NCBI RefSeq assembly: GCF_025642975.1
Contig: NZ_JANZKJ010000004.1
Coordinates: 238,913-302,912 of the forward strand
DNA from: Pseudomonas sp. RIT-PI-S
GTDB lineage: Bacteria > Pseudomonadota > Gammaproteobacteria > Pseudomonadales > Pseudomonadaceae
Direction: 5' to 3'
DNA length: 64,000 bases
In this document: positions 8,748-18,069 of the stretch, one piece after another
Layout of the letters: each line of letters opens with the position of its first letter
How positions within the stretch are numbered: the first letter of the stretch is position 1
The notes under the pieces: generated by a model
The model's input: the letters and a program-made list of their open reading frames with translations, nothing else
What the model was told of the DNA's origin: nothing
Databases searched by the model: none
Made by a program: the position numbers and the translations under genes

Positions 8748-9674
8748 ATGCAGCCGATTCGTCTTGGCCTGGTGGGGTACGGCAAGATCGCCCAGGACCA
8801 GCATGTGCCCGCGATCCAGGCCGACCCCGGGTTCGAGCTGGTCGCCGTGGCGACCCAAGGCTCGCCGTGCCCGGGCGTGGCAAACTTCAGCTCGCTGACC
8901 GACATGCTCCGCGAGCTTCCCCAGTTGCAAGCCATCGCCTTCTGCACCCCGCCCCAAGGCCGCTACGCGCTGGTGAGTGAAGCACTTGCCGCAGGCAAGC
9001 ATGTGCTGGTGGAGAAGCCTCCTTGTGCCAGCCTGGGCGAAGCCATGGCGTTGGTCGACCAGGCAGCCCAGGCCGGGGTGACCGGCGTGTTTGCCTGGCA
9101 CTCGCGTTTTGCCCCGGGCGTGCAGGCGGCGCGGGCCTGGCTCGCGGAAGGCGAGTTGCAGGCCGTGCGCGTGGAATGGAAAGAAAGCGTGCGCAAATGG
9201 CACCCTGGGCAAACCTGGATCTGGCAAGCCGGCGGGCTCGGGGTGTTCGACCCCGGCATCAACGCGCTGTCCATCGTTACGGCACTGCTGCCCGCGCCGC
9301 TGTTCGTCGACAAGGCGCAGCTGCAAATGCCCGCGAACTGCCAGTCCCCCATCGCCGCCACGCTCGCGCTGCGCAGCGAACAAGGCCTACCCATCAGCGC
9401 TGAGCTGGACTTCGACCACGGCCACGATGAACTCTGGCGCATCGAGCTGCAGGCCGAGCACGGCGTGCTGCGCCTGGATCACGGCGGCGCCACCCTGAGT
9501 GTCGACGGCGTTGCCCGCACCGTGCCGGAAGAGGGTGAATACCCGGCGCTGTACCGGCACTTCCGGCAGCTGATCGAGGCGGGCGCCAGTGACATGGACG
9601 TGCAACCGCTGCGGCTGGTGGCCGACAGCTTCTTCGCCGGGGAACGGGTGACCGTCGAGCCGTTTTACGAGTAA
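8748..9674 (+). CDS. gal: D-galactose 1-dehydrogenase (Gfo/Idh/MocA family)
   Basis: A 308-residue NAD(P)-dependent dehydrogenase. The N-terminus 'MQPIRLGLVGYGKIAQDQHV' is characteristic of the P. fluorescens galactose dehydrogenase, with a Rossmann G-x-G-x-x-A loop at residues 9-15 and the catalytic 'EKPP' motif near residue 90. It oxidises D-galactose at C1 to the galactonolactone, the first step of the non-phosphorylating (De Ley-Doudoroff) route. It starts 140 bp after the dehydratase gene, with CAGGAG as ribosome site, so it may have its own promoter. No galactonate dehydratase or KDGal kinase/aldolase of the classic pathway is seen nearby. Confidence 0.88.
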   Translation: MQPIRLGLVGYGKIAQDQHVPAIQADPGFELVAVATQGSPCPGVANFSSLTDMLRELPQLQAIAFCTPPQGRYALVSEALAAGKHVLVEKPPCASLGEAMALVDQAAQAGVTGVFAWHSRFAPGVQAARAWLAEGELQAVRVEWKESVRKWHPGQTWIWQAGGLGVFDPGINALSIVTALLPAPLFVDKAQLQMPANCQSPIAATLALRSEQGLPISAELDFDHGHDELWRIELQAEHGVLRLDHGGATLSVDGVARTVPEEGEYPALYRHFRQLIEAGASDMDVQPLRLVADSFFAGERVTVEPFYE

Positions 9675-9752
9675 TGCGGCGGTGGCCGCCGAACTCTCAT
9701 GCCTCTGGCGTTTTCGAACCCTTACTGCTCGAACAACCCAGAGGAGAGCGAG

Positions 9753-9959
9753 ATGAAACCGACACCGACCACCGATACCTGGCCGACCCGCGATTCCCAG
9801 GAAGATGCCCGAGGCTTGCCTGGCCGCCCGGACGACGCCCACAGCGGCATCACCGGCGCGGCCGGTGGCAAGCCAGGCAGCCAGCCCAGCGCCGAGAAGA
9901 AGCCGACCCGCAGCGGGGATACCCTGAGTAGCGAAGACGACAACCTCGGCGCCGACTGA
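9753..9959 (+). CDS. Small hydrophilic hypothetical protein
   Basis: A 68-residue, highly polar protein rich in Gly, Pro, Asp, Ser and Lys, with no signal peptide or membrane segment and predicted to be disordered. The ATG at 9753 follows a good GAGGAGAG ribosome site by 5 nt, which favours it over an in-frame ATG at 9699. Short disordered proteins of this type are common in pseudomonads, but I recognise no function. Confidence 0.6.
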   Translation: MKPTPTTDTWPTRDSQEDARGLPGRPDDAHSGITGAAGGKPGSQPSAEKKPTRSGDTLSSEDDNLGAD

Positions 9960-9966
9960 CCCCGGC

Positions 9967-10893
9967 CTAACTGGCCACCTTGAGCACGATCTTGCCTTCC
10001 ACGTGCTCAGTGGCCAGGTAGTGCAATGCCTCCACGGCGTTTTCCAGCTCGAAGGTGCGGTGCACGTACGGTTTCACCTGGCGGGCGACGATCAAGGCCG
10101 CGATTTCATGCAGCTGCTTGCCGTTGGGTTTGACGGTAAAGCGCAGCCCTCGCTTGCCCTGGGCCTGGGGCAGGCTGGTGTCCGGCGCTTGCAGCGTAGA
10201 CACCAGGCGCCCGCCGTCAACCAGCACGTCCCAGGAGCGCTTTTGCGTCTCGCCGCCAATCAGGTCGATCACCAGGTCCACCTCAGGGCATTCGTCCTCG
10301 AAGCGGCCGGCCTTGTAGTCGATCACGTGGTGCGCGCCAAGCTCCTTCATGAAGTTCAGGCTGGCCTTGGAGCCGGTGGCGAACACTTCTGCGCCGCACA
10401 CTCGGGCGAACTGAATAGCGAAATGCCCAACCCCACCGGAGCCGCCATGGATCAGCACGCGCTCGTTCGGCTGCAACTGGCCCTGGTCATACAGCGCCTG
10501 CCATGCCGTGAGCGCGGCCAGTGGAATCGCCGCCGCGGTCACCGCGTCCATGGTGGAGGGAATGCGGTCGACGTTGCTCGCCTTCACGCGGGCGTACTCG
10601 GCGTAGCCGCCGTCGGCGCCGATCATCGCGAACACTTTGTCGCCCGGCTTGTAGGCGCTCACCTGGCTGCCCACCTCGACCACGGTGCCGGCGATTTCGC
10701 GACCCAGGGTCAGCGGCAGGGCATCGGCTTTCACCGCCGGGTACTGGCCCTCGCGGATCTTGTAGTCCACCGGGTTCACCCCGGCGGCGGCAACCTTGAC
10801 TAACAACTCGTCTGCCTTGGGCGTGGGCCTGGGCACGTCTTCAAGGTGCATGGTGTCTTCATGTCCAAAATGGTCGATGCGGATCGCTTTCAC
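9967..10893 (-). CDS. NADP-dependent quinone oxidoreductase-like (MDR family)
   Basis: A 308-residue medium-chain dehydrogenase/reductase without catalytic-zinc ligands. The GTG at 10893 follows GAGGAAG; the frame runs upstream to 11226 but that part is not family-like. The GroES-like domain is N-terminal ('AAAGVNPVDYKIREGQYP') and the nucleotide-binding domain carries 'HGGSGGVGHFAIQFARVCGA'. The family reduces quinones or alpha,beta-unsaturated carbonyls with NADPH. It is divergent from the orphan receiver gene. Confidence 0.87.
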   Translation of the reverse strand: MKAIRIDHFGHEDTMHLEDVPRPTPKADELLVKVAAAGVNPVDYKIREGQYPAVKADALPLTLGREIAGTVVEVGSQVSAYKPGDKVFAMIGADGGYAEYARVKASNVDRIPSTMDAVTAAAIPLAALTAWQALYDQGQLQPNERVLIHGGSGGVGHFAIQFARVCGAEVFATGSKASLNFMKELGAHHVIDYKAGRFEDECPEVDLVIDLIGGETQKRSWDVLVDGGRLVSTLQAPDTSLPQAQGKRGLRFTVKPNGKQLHEIAALIVARQVKPYVHRTFELENAVEALHYLATEHVEGKIVLKVAS

Positions 10894-11055
10894 GGGGACT
10901 TCCTCACGATGGGCCGGCCATTGGTTGAGGGGCAGGCGGGCGAGTTGGTTCGCCGCAGCGACTGCTCGCTCGACAAATGGCGTCGGCCCCCGTAGCGTTG
11001 ACCTCGCCAGCTTCGTTGGCGTGACCTGGATCAGCCGCTGCAGAGTTCCTTTTTT

Positions 11056-11442
11056 ATGAAAACATCGGGCGCCCCCTGGGCTGACCGTATTCGCGACCTT
11101 CGGGTGCTGGTGGTCGAGGATGACACCTTGGTTGGCCTGTTTCTCGAGGCCTTGTTCGAATCCATCGGGGTGGGGCAAACCATCGAGGTCGCCCATTCCC
11201 TGGACTCCGCCCGTTGGCTGGCACAAAGCGGCACCTTCGACGTCGCGCTGCTGGACGTTAACCTAGGCGGCGTGCCCAGTTTTCCCGTTGCCGAGGTGTT
11301 GCAGCAACGCGGCATACCCTTCGCCTTCGCCTCAGGCTTTGCCGGCGATGAAGTGCAGGCGCGTTTCCCTGGCGTGCCGGTGCTGGCCAAGCCATTTCAG
11401 GCGGCTGAACTGGCGGCGGTGCTCGGCGGCTTGTTGGGCTAG
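11056..11442 (+). CDS. Single-domain response regulator
   Basis: A 128-residue stand-alone receiver. The acidic pocket is E21/D22, the phospho-acceptor is D67 in 'ALLDVNL', Ser93 occupies the conserved Thr/Ser position and K112 lies in 'LAKPF'. There is no output domain, as in CheY-like or phosphorelay proteins. It is not fused to the neighbouring BaeSR pair, which is encoded on the other strand and converges on it with a 20-bp gap. The cognate kinase is unknown. Confidence 0.85.
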   Translation: MKTSGAPWADRIRDLRVLVVEDDTLVGLFLEALFESIGVGQTIEVAHSLDSARWLAQSGTFDVALLDVNLGGVPSFPVAEVLQQRGIPFAFASGFAGDEVQARFPGVPVLAKPFQAAELAAVLGGLLG

Positions 11443-11462
11443 GCTGCCCGCCACCGCTTCGC

Positions 11463-12143
11463 CTACGGCAGCTGCCATTTATACCCCACCCCATACAGCG
11501 ACTGGATCGGGTCTTGCGTGGCGTTGGCCAAGGCAAGCTTGCGGCGCAGGTTGCGCACGTGGCTGTCGACCGTGCGGTCGGTGACCACGCGCCGGTCCGG
11601 GTAAAGCCGGTCAAGCAGTTGGTCCCGAGAAAACACGCGGCCCGGCGCTCCTGCCAGGGTGTCGAGCAGGCGCAGCTCCACGCGGGTCAGGTCCAGGGCG
11701 ATGCCGTCGAAGCTTGCAGTGTAAGTGTCATGGTCGATCATCAGCCGTGGCGCCGCTTCGCTGGCGGCCGCGTCGGGCTGCGGCGCCCGGCGTAACACGG
11801 CCTTGACCCGCGCGACCACTTCGCGCGGGCTGAACGGTTTGCAGATGTAGTCATCGGCGCCCAGGTCCAGGCCTTGCAGGCGGTCGCTTTCCTCTACCCG
11901 GGCGGTGAGCATGATGATCGGCACTGGGCTGAAGGCCCGCACTTCGCGGCACACTTCCAGGCCGTCGCGGCCGGGCAGCATCAGGTCGAGCAGCAACAGC
12001 CGCGGCTGATGCGCGCGAACGGCAGGCGCGACGTCCAGGCCATTGTTCAGGCACAGCGTGGGGTAGCCCGCCGCGTGCAGGTAGTCGCGCAGCAAGGCCG
12101 CAAGCTTCGGTTCGTCTTCCACGATCAGGATCGGCGGTTCCAT
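11463..12143 (-). CDS. baeR: Response regulator BaeR (OmpR family)
   Basis: A 226-residue OmpR/PhoB-type regulator with receiver (1-120; D10/E11, phospho-acceptor D53 in 'LLLDLMLPGRDG', K in 'ICKPFSPRE') and a C-terminal winged-helix DNA-binding domain ending 'SLYGVGYKWQLP', the BaeR-type C-terminus. It starts 3 bp after the baeS stop. In enterobacteria BaeR activates mdtABC on envelope stress; here mdtABC is immediately divergent, so the same circuit is expected. Confidence 0.9.
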   Translation of the reverse strand: MEPPILIVEDEPKLAALLRDYLHAAGYPTLCLNNGLDVAPAVRAHQPRLLLLDLMLPGRDGLEVCREVRAFSPVPIIMLTARVEESDRLQGLDLGADDYICKPFSPREVVARVKAVLRRAPQPDAAASEAAPRLMIDHDTYTASFDGIALDLTRVELRLLDTLAGAPGRVFSRDQLLDRLYPDRRVVTDRTVDSHVRNLRRKLALANATQDPIQSLYGVGYKWQLP

Positions 12144-12146
12144 GCC

Positions 12147-13532
12147 TTATGCCTCCCGCGGCAGGCGCAGGGTCAGCCATAACCCGCCCAAGGGCGAAAG
12201 CGCGGCGCCCAGGCTACCGCCATGAGCCTGGGCGATGCTGCTGCAGATCGCCAGGCCCAGGCCCGCGCCGCCACCGGCGCGGCTGCGCGAGCCCTCGGCC
12301 CGATAGAAGCGTTCGAACAACCGGTCCAGCTGGGCCGGCTCAACGCCTGGGGCGGAGTCGAGAAAGTCCAGCCGTACCCAGCCGTTGTCCGCCCGGGCGC
12401 TGATGCGCAGTTCACCGCCGGGGTCGGTATAGCGCAGGGTGTTTTCCAGCAGGTTGGTGAACAGCTGCTGCAAACGCCGGGCATCGGCGTGGACCACCAG
12501 CCCGCCAGCGGGCAGGGCCAGGTCCAGGCGCAGCCCGCGCTCGGTATAACGGTCGTTGAAGGTCGCCACGCAGTCGGCCAGCAGTTCGCTCGGGTCGCAG
12601 GGCAACTTGCGGTAGGCGAGGGCGCCGACGTCCGCCAGCGACAGCTCGTAAAGGTCGTCCACCAGCTTGCTGAGCATTCTGACCTCGCCCTGTAGCGACT
12701 TCACCGAGCCTTGGTCCAGGGTGCGCACGCCATCCTCGATGGCCTCCAGTTCCCCACGCAGGATAGACAGGGGCGTGCGCAGCTCGTGGGACACATCGGC
12801 CATGAACTCGCGGCGTACTTGCTCGTTGCGCTCCAGGGTGTGCGCCAGGTGGTTGAAGTCCGTGGCCAGCTGGCCCACTTCGTCCTGGGCCGTGACCGCT
12901 ACCCGGCTGCGGTAATCGCCTGCCGCCAGCCGATGGGTCGCCGCGGCTACCCGCTTGACCGGGTCGAGCAGGGTACGGGAGATCCATAGCGCGATCAGCA
13001 TCGCCAGCAGCAGCGACACGGCGCCCATGGCCAGGCTGGTGCGCAGCTGGTACTGCTGGAAACGTTCGCCGCCCGCTTCGCTCACGCTCTGGAACGGGCT
13101 CACAGCGATCCAGCCGACGGTGTGCCCGCCCACGTCGATGGGCCGCAGCAGGGCATCGGCGCCGATGGCCGGGTAGCCCGCGATACGGTGGTGTTGTTCG
13201 TCCAGCAGCGCGGTGCGAAACACCGTGCCGGTGAGGTCCGAAGCCGGCGGCACGCGCAGGTCGTGCTCCTCCAGTGTCAGGGGTGGGTCCGGCCGCAGCA
13301 GGTCGAACCAGCGTTGCGGGTGGTTGCGGATGAACTCCCAGCCGCCGTCGCGCTGGTAGGCCTCGGCCATGCGCGGCACCAGCGCGCTGACGCGTTGCAG
13401 CGCCAGCTCGTTCAGATACCCCAGAAACCCGCGGCCGAAGCTCCAGTTGCTGGCCGCGCCCATGCTGATGATCACCAGCAGCACGCTGGCGAGCACGGCG
13501 AGGAACAGCTTGCTGGAAATACTGAGCTTCAT
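12147..13532 (-). CDS. baeS: Sensor histidine kinase BaeS
   Basis: A 461-residue membrane kinase: TM1 about 9-30, a periplasmic sensor of about 130 residues, TM2 about 165-186, HAMP (about 187-240), HisKA with the phospho-His in 'DVSHELRTPLSILRGELEAI', and a HATPase domain with N box ('TNLLENTLRY') and G boxes ('GGGAGLGLAIC'). The 'RGELEAIEDGVR' wording is typical of BaeS. It senses envelope stress and phosphorylates BaeR, with which it forms an operon. Confidence 0.9.
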   Translation of the reverse strand: MKLSISSKLFLAVLASVLLVIISMGAASNWSFGRGFLGYLNELALQRVSALVPRMAEAYQRDGGWEFIRNHPQRWFDLLRPDPPLTLEEHDLRVPPASDLTGTVFRTALLDEQHHRIAGYPAIGADALLRPIDVGGHTVGWIAVSPFQSVSEAGGERFQQYQLRTSLAMGAVSLLLAMLIALWISRTLLDPVKRVAAATHRLAAGDYRSRVAVTAQDEVGQLATDFNHLAHTLERNEQVRREFMADVSHELRTPLSILRGELEAIEDGVRTLDQGSVKSLQGEVRMLSKLVDDLYELSLADVGALAYRKLPCDPSELLADCVATFNDRYTERGLRLDLALPAGGLVVHADARRLQQLFTNLLENTLRYTDPGGELRISARADNGWVRLDFLDSAPGVEPAQLDRLFERFYRAEGSRSRAGGGAGLGLAICSSIAQAHGGSLGAALSPLGGLWLTLRLPREA

Positions 13533-13675
13533 CGGGAATACACCGGGTGGAGGGCCTGGCTATTTAGGCCGTAGCCGGGCGGCGATTCAAGCGCTGGGGG
13601 CAAACTCCATTTTCCCTGCACATTTGCACGCGAACATGCAGCTCGTTTCCTGCGCACCGGCGCAGGCTTGAACCG
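13533..13675. promoter_or_regulatory. Divergent baeS / mdtA control region
   Basis: The 143-bp space between the kinase gene and the efflux operon must hold both promoters and a BaeR operator. I could not match the enterobacterial BaeR box with confidence. A short GGCCTGGCTATTTAGGCC dyad-like sequence lies near 13553-13570. Confidence 0.35.
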
Positions 13676-14914
13676 ATGAGCAGTGATCAGCAGATGGCAC
13701 ACGATTCCAGGCGCACCCTTCGCATCCTCTTCGCCGTGGCAGCCCTCATGGTGGTGATCGCCGCCGCCGCCGGCGTATGGCATTCCCTCAAGCGTAGCCC
13801 CACCGGCGCCGGCGGGCCGGGGCGCCCTGGCGAGGTTGGCGGGGCTGGCCCGGGACAGCCCGAGGGTGGCGGCAACAGCGTCACCGTGGCGGTGGGCCAG
13901 GCGAGCCGGCAGGATGTGCCGGTGTACCAGCAGGCGCTGGGCACGGTGGTAGCCAACGCTTCGGTCACCGTCACCAGCCGGGTGGATGGCCAGTTGCAGG
14001 CGGTGTATTTCACCGAAGGCCAGCACGTGAAGAAAGGCCAGTTGCTTGCGCAGATCGACCCGCGCGGCTACCAGGCCACCCTGGATCAATACCAAGGCGA
14101 ACTCGCCCAGAACACCGCCTTGCTCAAAAGCGCCGAGCTTACGCTGGCCCGCTACCAGCGGTTGTTCGAGAAGGATTCGCTCGCCCGCCAGGATCTGGAC
14201 ACCCAAGTCGCCACGGTGGGCCAGTACAAGGGCGCCGTGCAGGCGGACCAGGCGCAGATCGCCGCTGCCCGGCTGAGCCTGGACTACGCCCGCATCGTTT
14301 CGCCCATCGACGGTTACGTGGGCTTGCGCCTGGTGGATGCAGGCAACATGGTGCATGCCAGCGACACCACCGGCATCGTCACGGTGACCCAGACTGACCC
14401 GATAGCAGTCACGTTCAGCCTTCCCCAGGGCCAATTGGCCGGCCTGCTGCCAAAGATCCGCCAAGGCCAGGCCCTGCCGGTGCAGGCGCTGGATGCGCAG
14501 CAAAACACCGAGCTGGCCAGCGGCGAGCTCAAATTCATCAGCAACGAAATCGACACCACCACCGGCAGCATCAAGCTCAAGGCACAGTTCGCCAACCCGG
14601 CGGAGCGGCTGTACCCCAACCAGTTCGTCAACGTGAAGGTGCAAACCAGCCTGCTGGCCCAGGCGGTGACAGTGCCGTCGGCGGCGGTGCAGCTCGGCGC
14701 CAGCGGCAACTTTGTGTATGTGATCAAGGCCGATGCCAGCGTTGAGCGGCGCGCCGTCACCAGCGGCCCGGTGCTGGGCGAGCGCACCGCGATCCTCAGT
14801 GGGGTGAGCGCGGATGAACGCGTGGTCACCCGTGGCATCGACCACCTGCGTGACGGCATCAAGGTCAGTGTGGAGAAGGGCACCGAGGTCGCCAGCGGCG
14901 GGGCAGCGCAATGA
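13676..14914 (+). CDS. mdtA: Multidrug efflux periplasmic adaptor MdtA
   Basis: A 412-residue RND membrane-fusion protein. An N-terminal signal-anchor (about 17-37) is followed by a Gly/Pro linker, a beta-barrel and lipoyl half-motifs ('[20 protein letters not shown]' and '[14 protein letters not shown]') around an alpha-hairpin, and a C-terminal membrane-proximal domain. It bridges MdtBC to the outer-membrane channel. The stop overlaps the mdtB start (ATGA), indicating translational coupling. Confidence 0.92.
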   Translation: MSSDQQMAHDSRRTLRILFAVAALMVVIAAAAGVWHSLKRSPTGAGGPGRPGEVGGAGPGQPEGGGNSVTVAVGQASRQDVPVYQQALGTVVANASVTVTSRVDGQLQAVYFTEGQHVKKGQLLAQIDPRGYQATLDQYQGELAQNTALLKSAELTLARYQRLFEKDSLARQDLDTQVATVGQYKGAVQADQAQIAAARLSLDYARIVSPIDGYVGLRLVDAGNMVHASDTTGIVTVTQTDPIAVTFSLPQGQLAGLLPKIRQGQALPVQALDAQQNTELASGELKFISNEIDTTTGSIKLKAQFANPAERLYPNQFVNVKVQTSLLAQAVTVPSAAVQLGASGNFVYVIKADASVERRAVTSGPVLGERTAILSGVSADERVVTRGIDHLRDGIKVSVEKGTEVASGGAAQ

Positions 14915-17900
14915 ACCCGTCGCGGCTGTTCATCCAGCGGCCGGTGGCCACCGTGCTGTTGATGCTGGCGGTGCTGTTCGCCGGTGCCTTCGCCTACCGG
15001 CTGCTGTCGACCTCGGCGCTGCCGGAAGTCGAGTACCCCACCATCGAAGTCACCGCCTTGTACCCCGGCGCCAGCGCGACCGTGCTGGCGACCTCGGTGA
15101 CCGCGCCGCTGGAGCGCCAGCTGGGCCAGATGGCCGGCTTGTCGCAGATGTACTCCACCAGCTCGGCGGGCGCCTCGGTGATTACCCTCACGTTCGCCCT
15201 GAGCCTTTCGCTGGATGAAGCCGAGCAGGAGGTGCAGGCCGCGATCAACGCCGCCGACAGCCTGCTGCCCAGCGACCTGCCCAACCCGCCGACCTACAAG
15301 AAGGTCAACCCGGCGGACACGGCGGTGATCAGCCTGGCGGCCACCTCGAGCAGCCTGCCGCTGACCCAGGTGCAGGACCTGCTCAACACCCGGGTGGCGC
15401 TCAAACTGTCGCAGATCAACGGCGTGGGGCTGGTGAGCCTGGCCGGTGGCAACCAGCCGGCGGTGCGCATCAATGCCGACCCGGCGGCGCTGGCCGCCCA
15501 CGGCCTGACCCTCGAAGACGTTTACGACACCATCAACAGCGCCAACGTCAATGGTTCCAAGGGCGGCTTCGACGGCCCGGATCATTCGATCACCATTGAC
15601 GCCAACGACCAACTGCGCGATGCCGAGCAATACGGCGCCCTGGTGCTCAAGTACGAGAACGGCGCGGCGCTGTACCTGCGGGACGTGGCCGCCACCGAGG
15701 ACGGCAGCGAGAACGCCTACCTGGCGGCCACCGCCAACGGCAAGCCGGCCATCGTGATCAACGTGCAGCGCCAGCCCGGGGCGAACGTGATCCAGGTGGT
15801 GGATGCCATCCAGGCCCAGCTGCCGGCATTGCAACAGGCATTGCCTGACAGCGTGCGGTTGGAGGTGCTGGCCGACCGCACCCAGACCATCCGTGCCTCG
15901 ATCAGCGACGTGCAGTTCGAGCTGGTGCTGTCCATCGCCCTGGTGGTGATGGTGACCTTCGTATTCCTCGGCAACCTCACCGCTACGTTGATTCCCAGCG
16001 CGGCTGTGCCGCTGTCGTTGGTCGGCACCTTTGGCGTGATGTACCTGGCAGGCTTCAGCCTCAACAACCTGAGCCTGATGGCGCTGACCATCGCCACCGG
16101 CTTTGTGGTCGACGACGCGATCGTGGTGGTGGAAAACATTTCCCGGCACCTGGAGGAGGGCGACAGCCCGATGCAGGCGGCGCTCAAGGGGGCGGGCGAA
16201 ATTGGCTTCACCATCATTTCGTTGACCTTCTCGTTGGTGGCGGTGCTGATCCCGCTGCTGTTCATGGGCGACCTGGTAGGCCGGCTGTTCCGCGAGTTCG
16301 CCATCACCCTGGCGGTGGCCATTGTGGTGTCCATGGTGGTTTCACTCACCCTCACACCCATGCTCTGCGCCTACTTGCTCAAACACCTGGAGCCGCAGCA
16401 GCAGGGGCGTTTTGCCCGCTGGAGCGAGCGGCAATTCGAACGGCTGACCGTGGCTTACGAACGGGGGCTGAACTGGGTGCTGGAGCACCAGCGGCTGACC
16501 CTGCTGCTGGCGCTGGCCACCTTCGTGTTGACCGCATTGCTTTACCTGGCGGTGCCCAAGGGCTTCTTCCCCGCCCAGGACACCGGCTTGATCCAGGGCT
16601 TCACTCGCGCCTCGCAGGACGTGTCGTTCAACGAAATGGCGCGGCGTCAGGCGGCGCTGGTGCAGGTAGTGCTGCAAGACCCGGCGGTGGCGTCGGTGGC
16701 CTCCACCTTGGGCGTGGATGGCAGCAACGCCACGCTGAACAATGGCCGCTTGCAGATCCAGCTCAAGCCGTTCGATGAGCGCAGCGATCGCGCCAGCGCG
16801 GTGATCCAACGGCTGAGTGCCGCCAGCCAGGCGGCCGCCGGGATCACCTTGAACATGGTCGCCGCCCAGGACCTGACCGTGGACGATCAACTGACCCCCA
16901 GCCAGTACCAGTTCACCCTGGACGACGCCGACAGCAGCCGGCTCGCCGCGCTGCTGCCCACGCTCATGGCCCGGCTGCAGCACCGTGCCGAACTGCGCAA
17001 CGTGATCGACAACCTGCAGGACCAGGGCCTGATCGCCTACGTGGAGCTGGATCGCCAGGCGGCCGCGCGCTATGGCATCACCGCCGCGGACGTGGACACG
17101 GCCCTGTACAACGCCTTCGGCCAGCGGCTGGTTTCGACCATCTTCACCCAGGCCAACCAGTACCGCGTGGTGTTGCAGGTGCCGGGCAAGTTCCAGCAGT
17201 CCATGGCGGCGTTCGAGCAGATCTACCTGGCGCCGGCGAGCACCAGCACCAGCACCAGCACCACAGCCAGCTCAAGCAGTACCGCCACGAGCACCGCCAG
17301 CACCAGCACGAGCGGCCTGGTGCGCCTGAGCACTATCGCCAGGATCAGCCAGCGCACCGGTGCGCTGTCGTTGAACCGGCTGGGGCAGTTCCCGGCGGTG
17401 ACGGTATCGTTCAACGTCGCCGAGGGTTATGCCCTGGAAGATGCCCAGCGCGCCATCGGCGAGGTTATGCAGCAGGTGCAGGCGCCCAGCTCGGTGACCC
17501 TGCGGTACCAGGGCGCGGCGGCCAGCTTCCAGCAGGCGTCGGGCAATACGCTGTGGTTGATCCTGGCCGCGCTGTTGACCATGTACATCGTGCTGGGCGT
17601 GCTCTACGAGAGCTACATTCACCCCCTGACCATCCTCTCCACGCTGCCATCGGCGGCCATTGGCGCCTTGCTGGCATTGTTGCTGACCGGCAACGACTTC
17701 TCGTTGATCGCGCTGATCGGGGTCATCCTGCTGATCGGTATCGTCAAAAAGAACGCCATCATGATGGTGGACTTCGCCTTGCAGGGCAGGGCCGAGGGCC
17801 GGCCCGCGCGGGAGGCGATCCACCGCGCCTGCCTGCTGCGCTTGCGGCCCATCCTGATGACCACCATGGCCGCGCTGCTGGGGGCCGTGCCGCTGATGCT

Positions 17901-18069
17901 GGCCACCGGTGCCGGGGCCGAATTGCGCCGGCCGCTGGGGCTGGTGATCGTGGGTGGCTTGCTGTTGAGCCAGCTGCTCACGCTGTTCACCACGCCGGTG
18001 ATCTACCTGGCCTTCGATGGCCTGGCCGAGCGCCTGCGCCGGCGGCTTGCTCGCAGGGGCCTGGCATGA
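14911..18069 (+). CDS. mdtB: RND efflux pump subunit MdtB
   Basis: A 1052-residue inner-membrane RND transporter with 12 TM segments and two large periplasmic loops. It begins '[20 protein letters not shown]'; TM4 carries the proton-relay acids in '[14 protein letters not shown]'. It pairs with MdtC to form the asymmetric trimer typical of MdtABC. One oddity is a run made almost wholly of Ser, Thr and Ala at residues about 777-801, in the second periplasmic loop. Start and stop overlap mdtA and mdtC as ATGA. Confidence 0.93.
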   Translation: MNPSRLFIQRPVATVLLMLAVLFAGAFAYRLLSTSALPEVEYPTIEVTALYPGASATVLATSVTAPLERQLGQMAGLSQMYSTSSAGASVITLTFALSLSLDEAEQEVQAAINAADSLLPSDLPNPPTYKKVNPADTAVISLAATSSSLPLTQVQDLLNTRVALKLSQINGVGLVSLAGGNQPAVRINADPAALAAHGLTLEDVYDTINSANVNGSKGGFDGPDHSITIDANDQLRDAEQYGALVLKYENGAALYLRDVAATEDGSENAYLAATANGKPAIVINVQRQPGANVIQVVDAIQAQLPALQQALPDSVRLEVLADRTQTIRASISDVQFELVLSIALVVMVTFVFLGNLTATLIPSAAVPLSLVGTFGVMYLAGFSLNNLSLMALTIATGFVVDDAIVVVENISRHLEEGDSPMQAALKGAGEIGFTIISLTFSLVAVLIPLLFMGDLVGRLFREFAITLAVAIVVSMVVSLTLTPMLCAYLLKHLEPQQQGRFARWSERQFERLTVAYERGLNWVLEHQRLTLLLALATFVLTALLYLAVPKGFFPAQDTGLIQGFTRASQDVSFNEMARRQAALVQVVLQDPAVASVASTLGVDGSNATLNNGRLQIQLKPFDERSDRASAVIQRLSAASQAAAGITLNMVAAQDLTVDDQLTPSQYQFTLDDADSSRLAALLPTLMARLQHRAELRNVIDNLQDQGLIAYVELDRQAAARYGITAADVDTALYNAFGQRLVSTIFTQANQYRVVLQVPGKFQQSMAAFEQIYLAPASTSTSTSTTASSSSTATSTASTSTSGLVRLSTIARISQRTGALSLNRLGQFPAVTVSFNVAEGYALEDAQRAIGEVMQQVQAPSSVTLRYQGAAASFQQASGNTLWLILAALLTMYIVLGVLYESYIHPLTILSTLPSAAIGALLALLLTGNDFSLIALIGVILLIGIVKKNAIMMVDFALQGRAEGRPAREAIHRACLLRLRPILMTTMAALLGAVPLMLATGAGAELRRPLGLVIVGGLLLSQLLTLFTTPVIYLAFDGLAERLRRRLARRGLA
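17239..17313 (+). repeat. Ser/Thr/Ala-encoding low-complexity repeat inside mdtB
   Basis: Four exact copies of the hexamer AGCACC (17239-17262) are followed by degenerate AGC/ACC/GCC codons, giving about 25 residues of Ser, Thr and Ala in the second periplasmic loop of MdtB. The repeat is in frame, so unit gain or loss would change loop length without breaking the gene. Confidence 0.85.
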
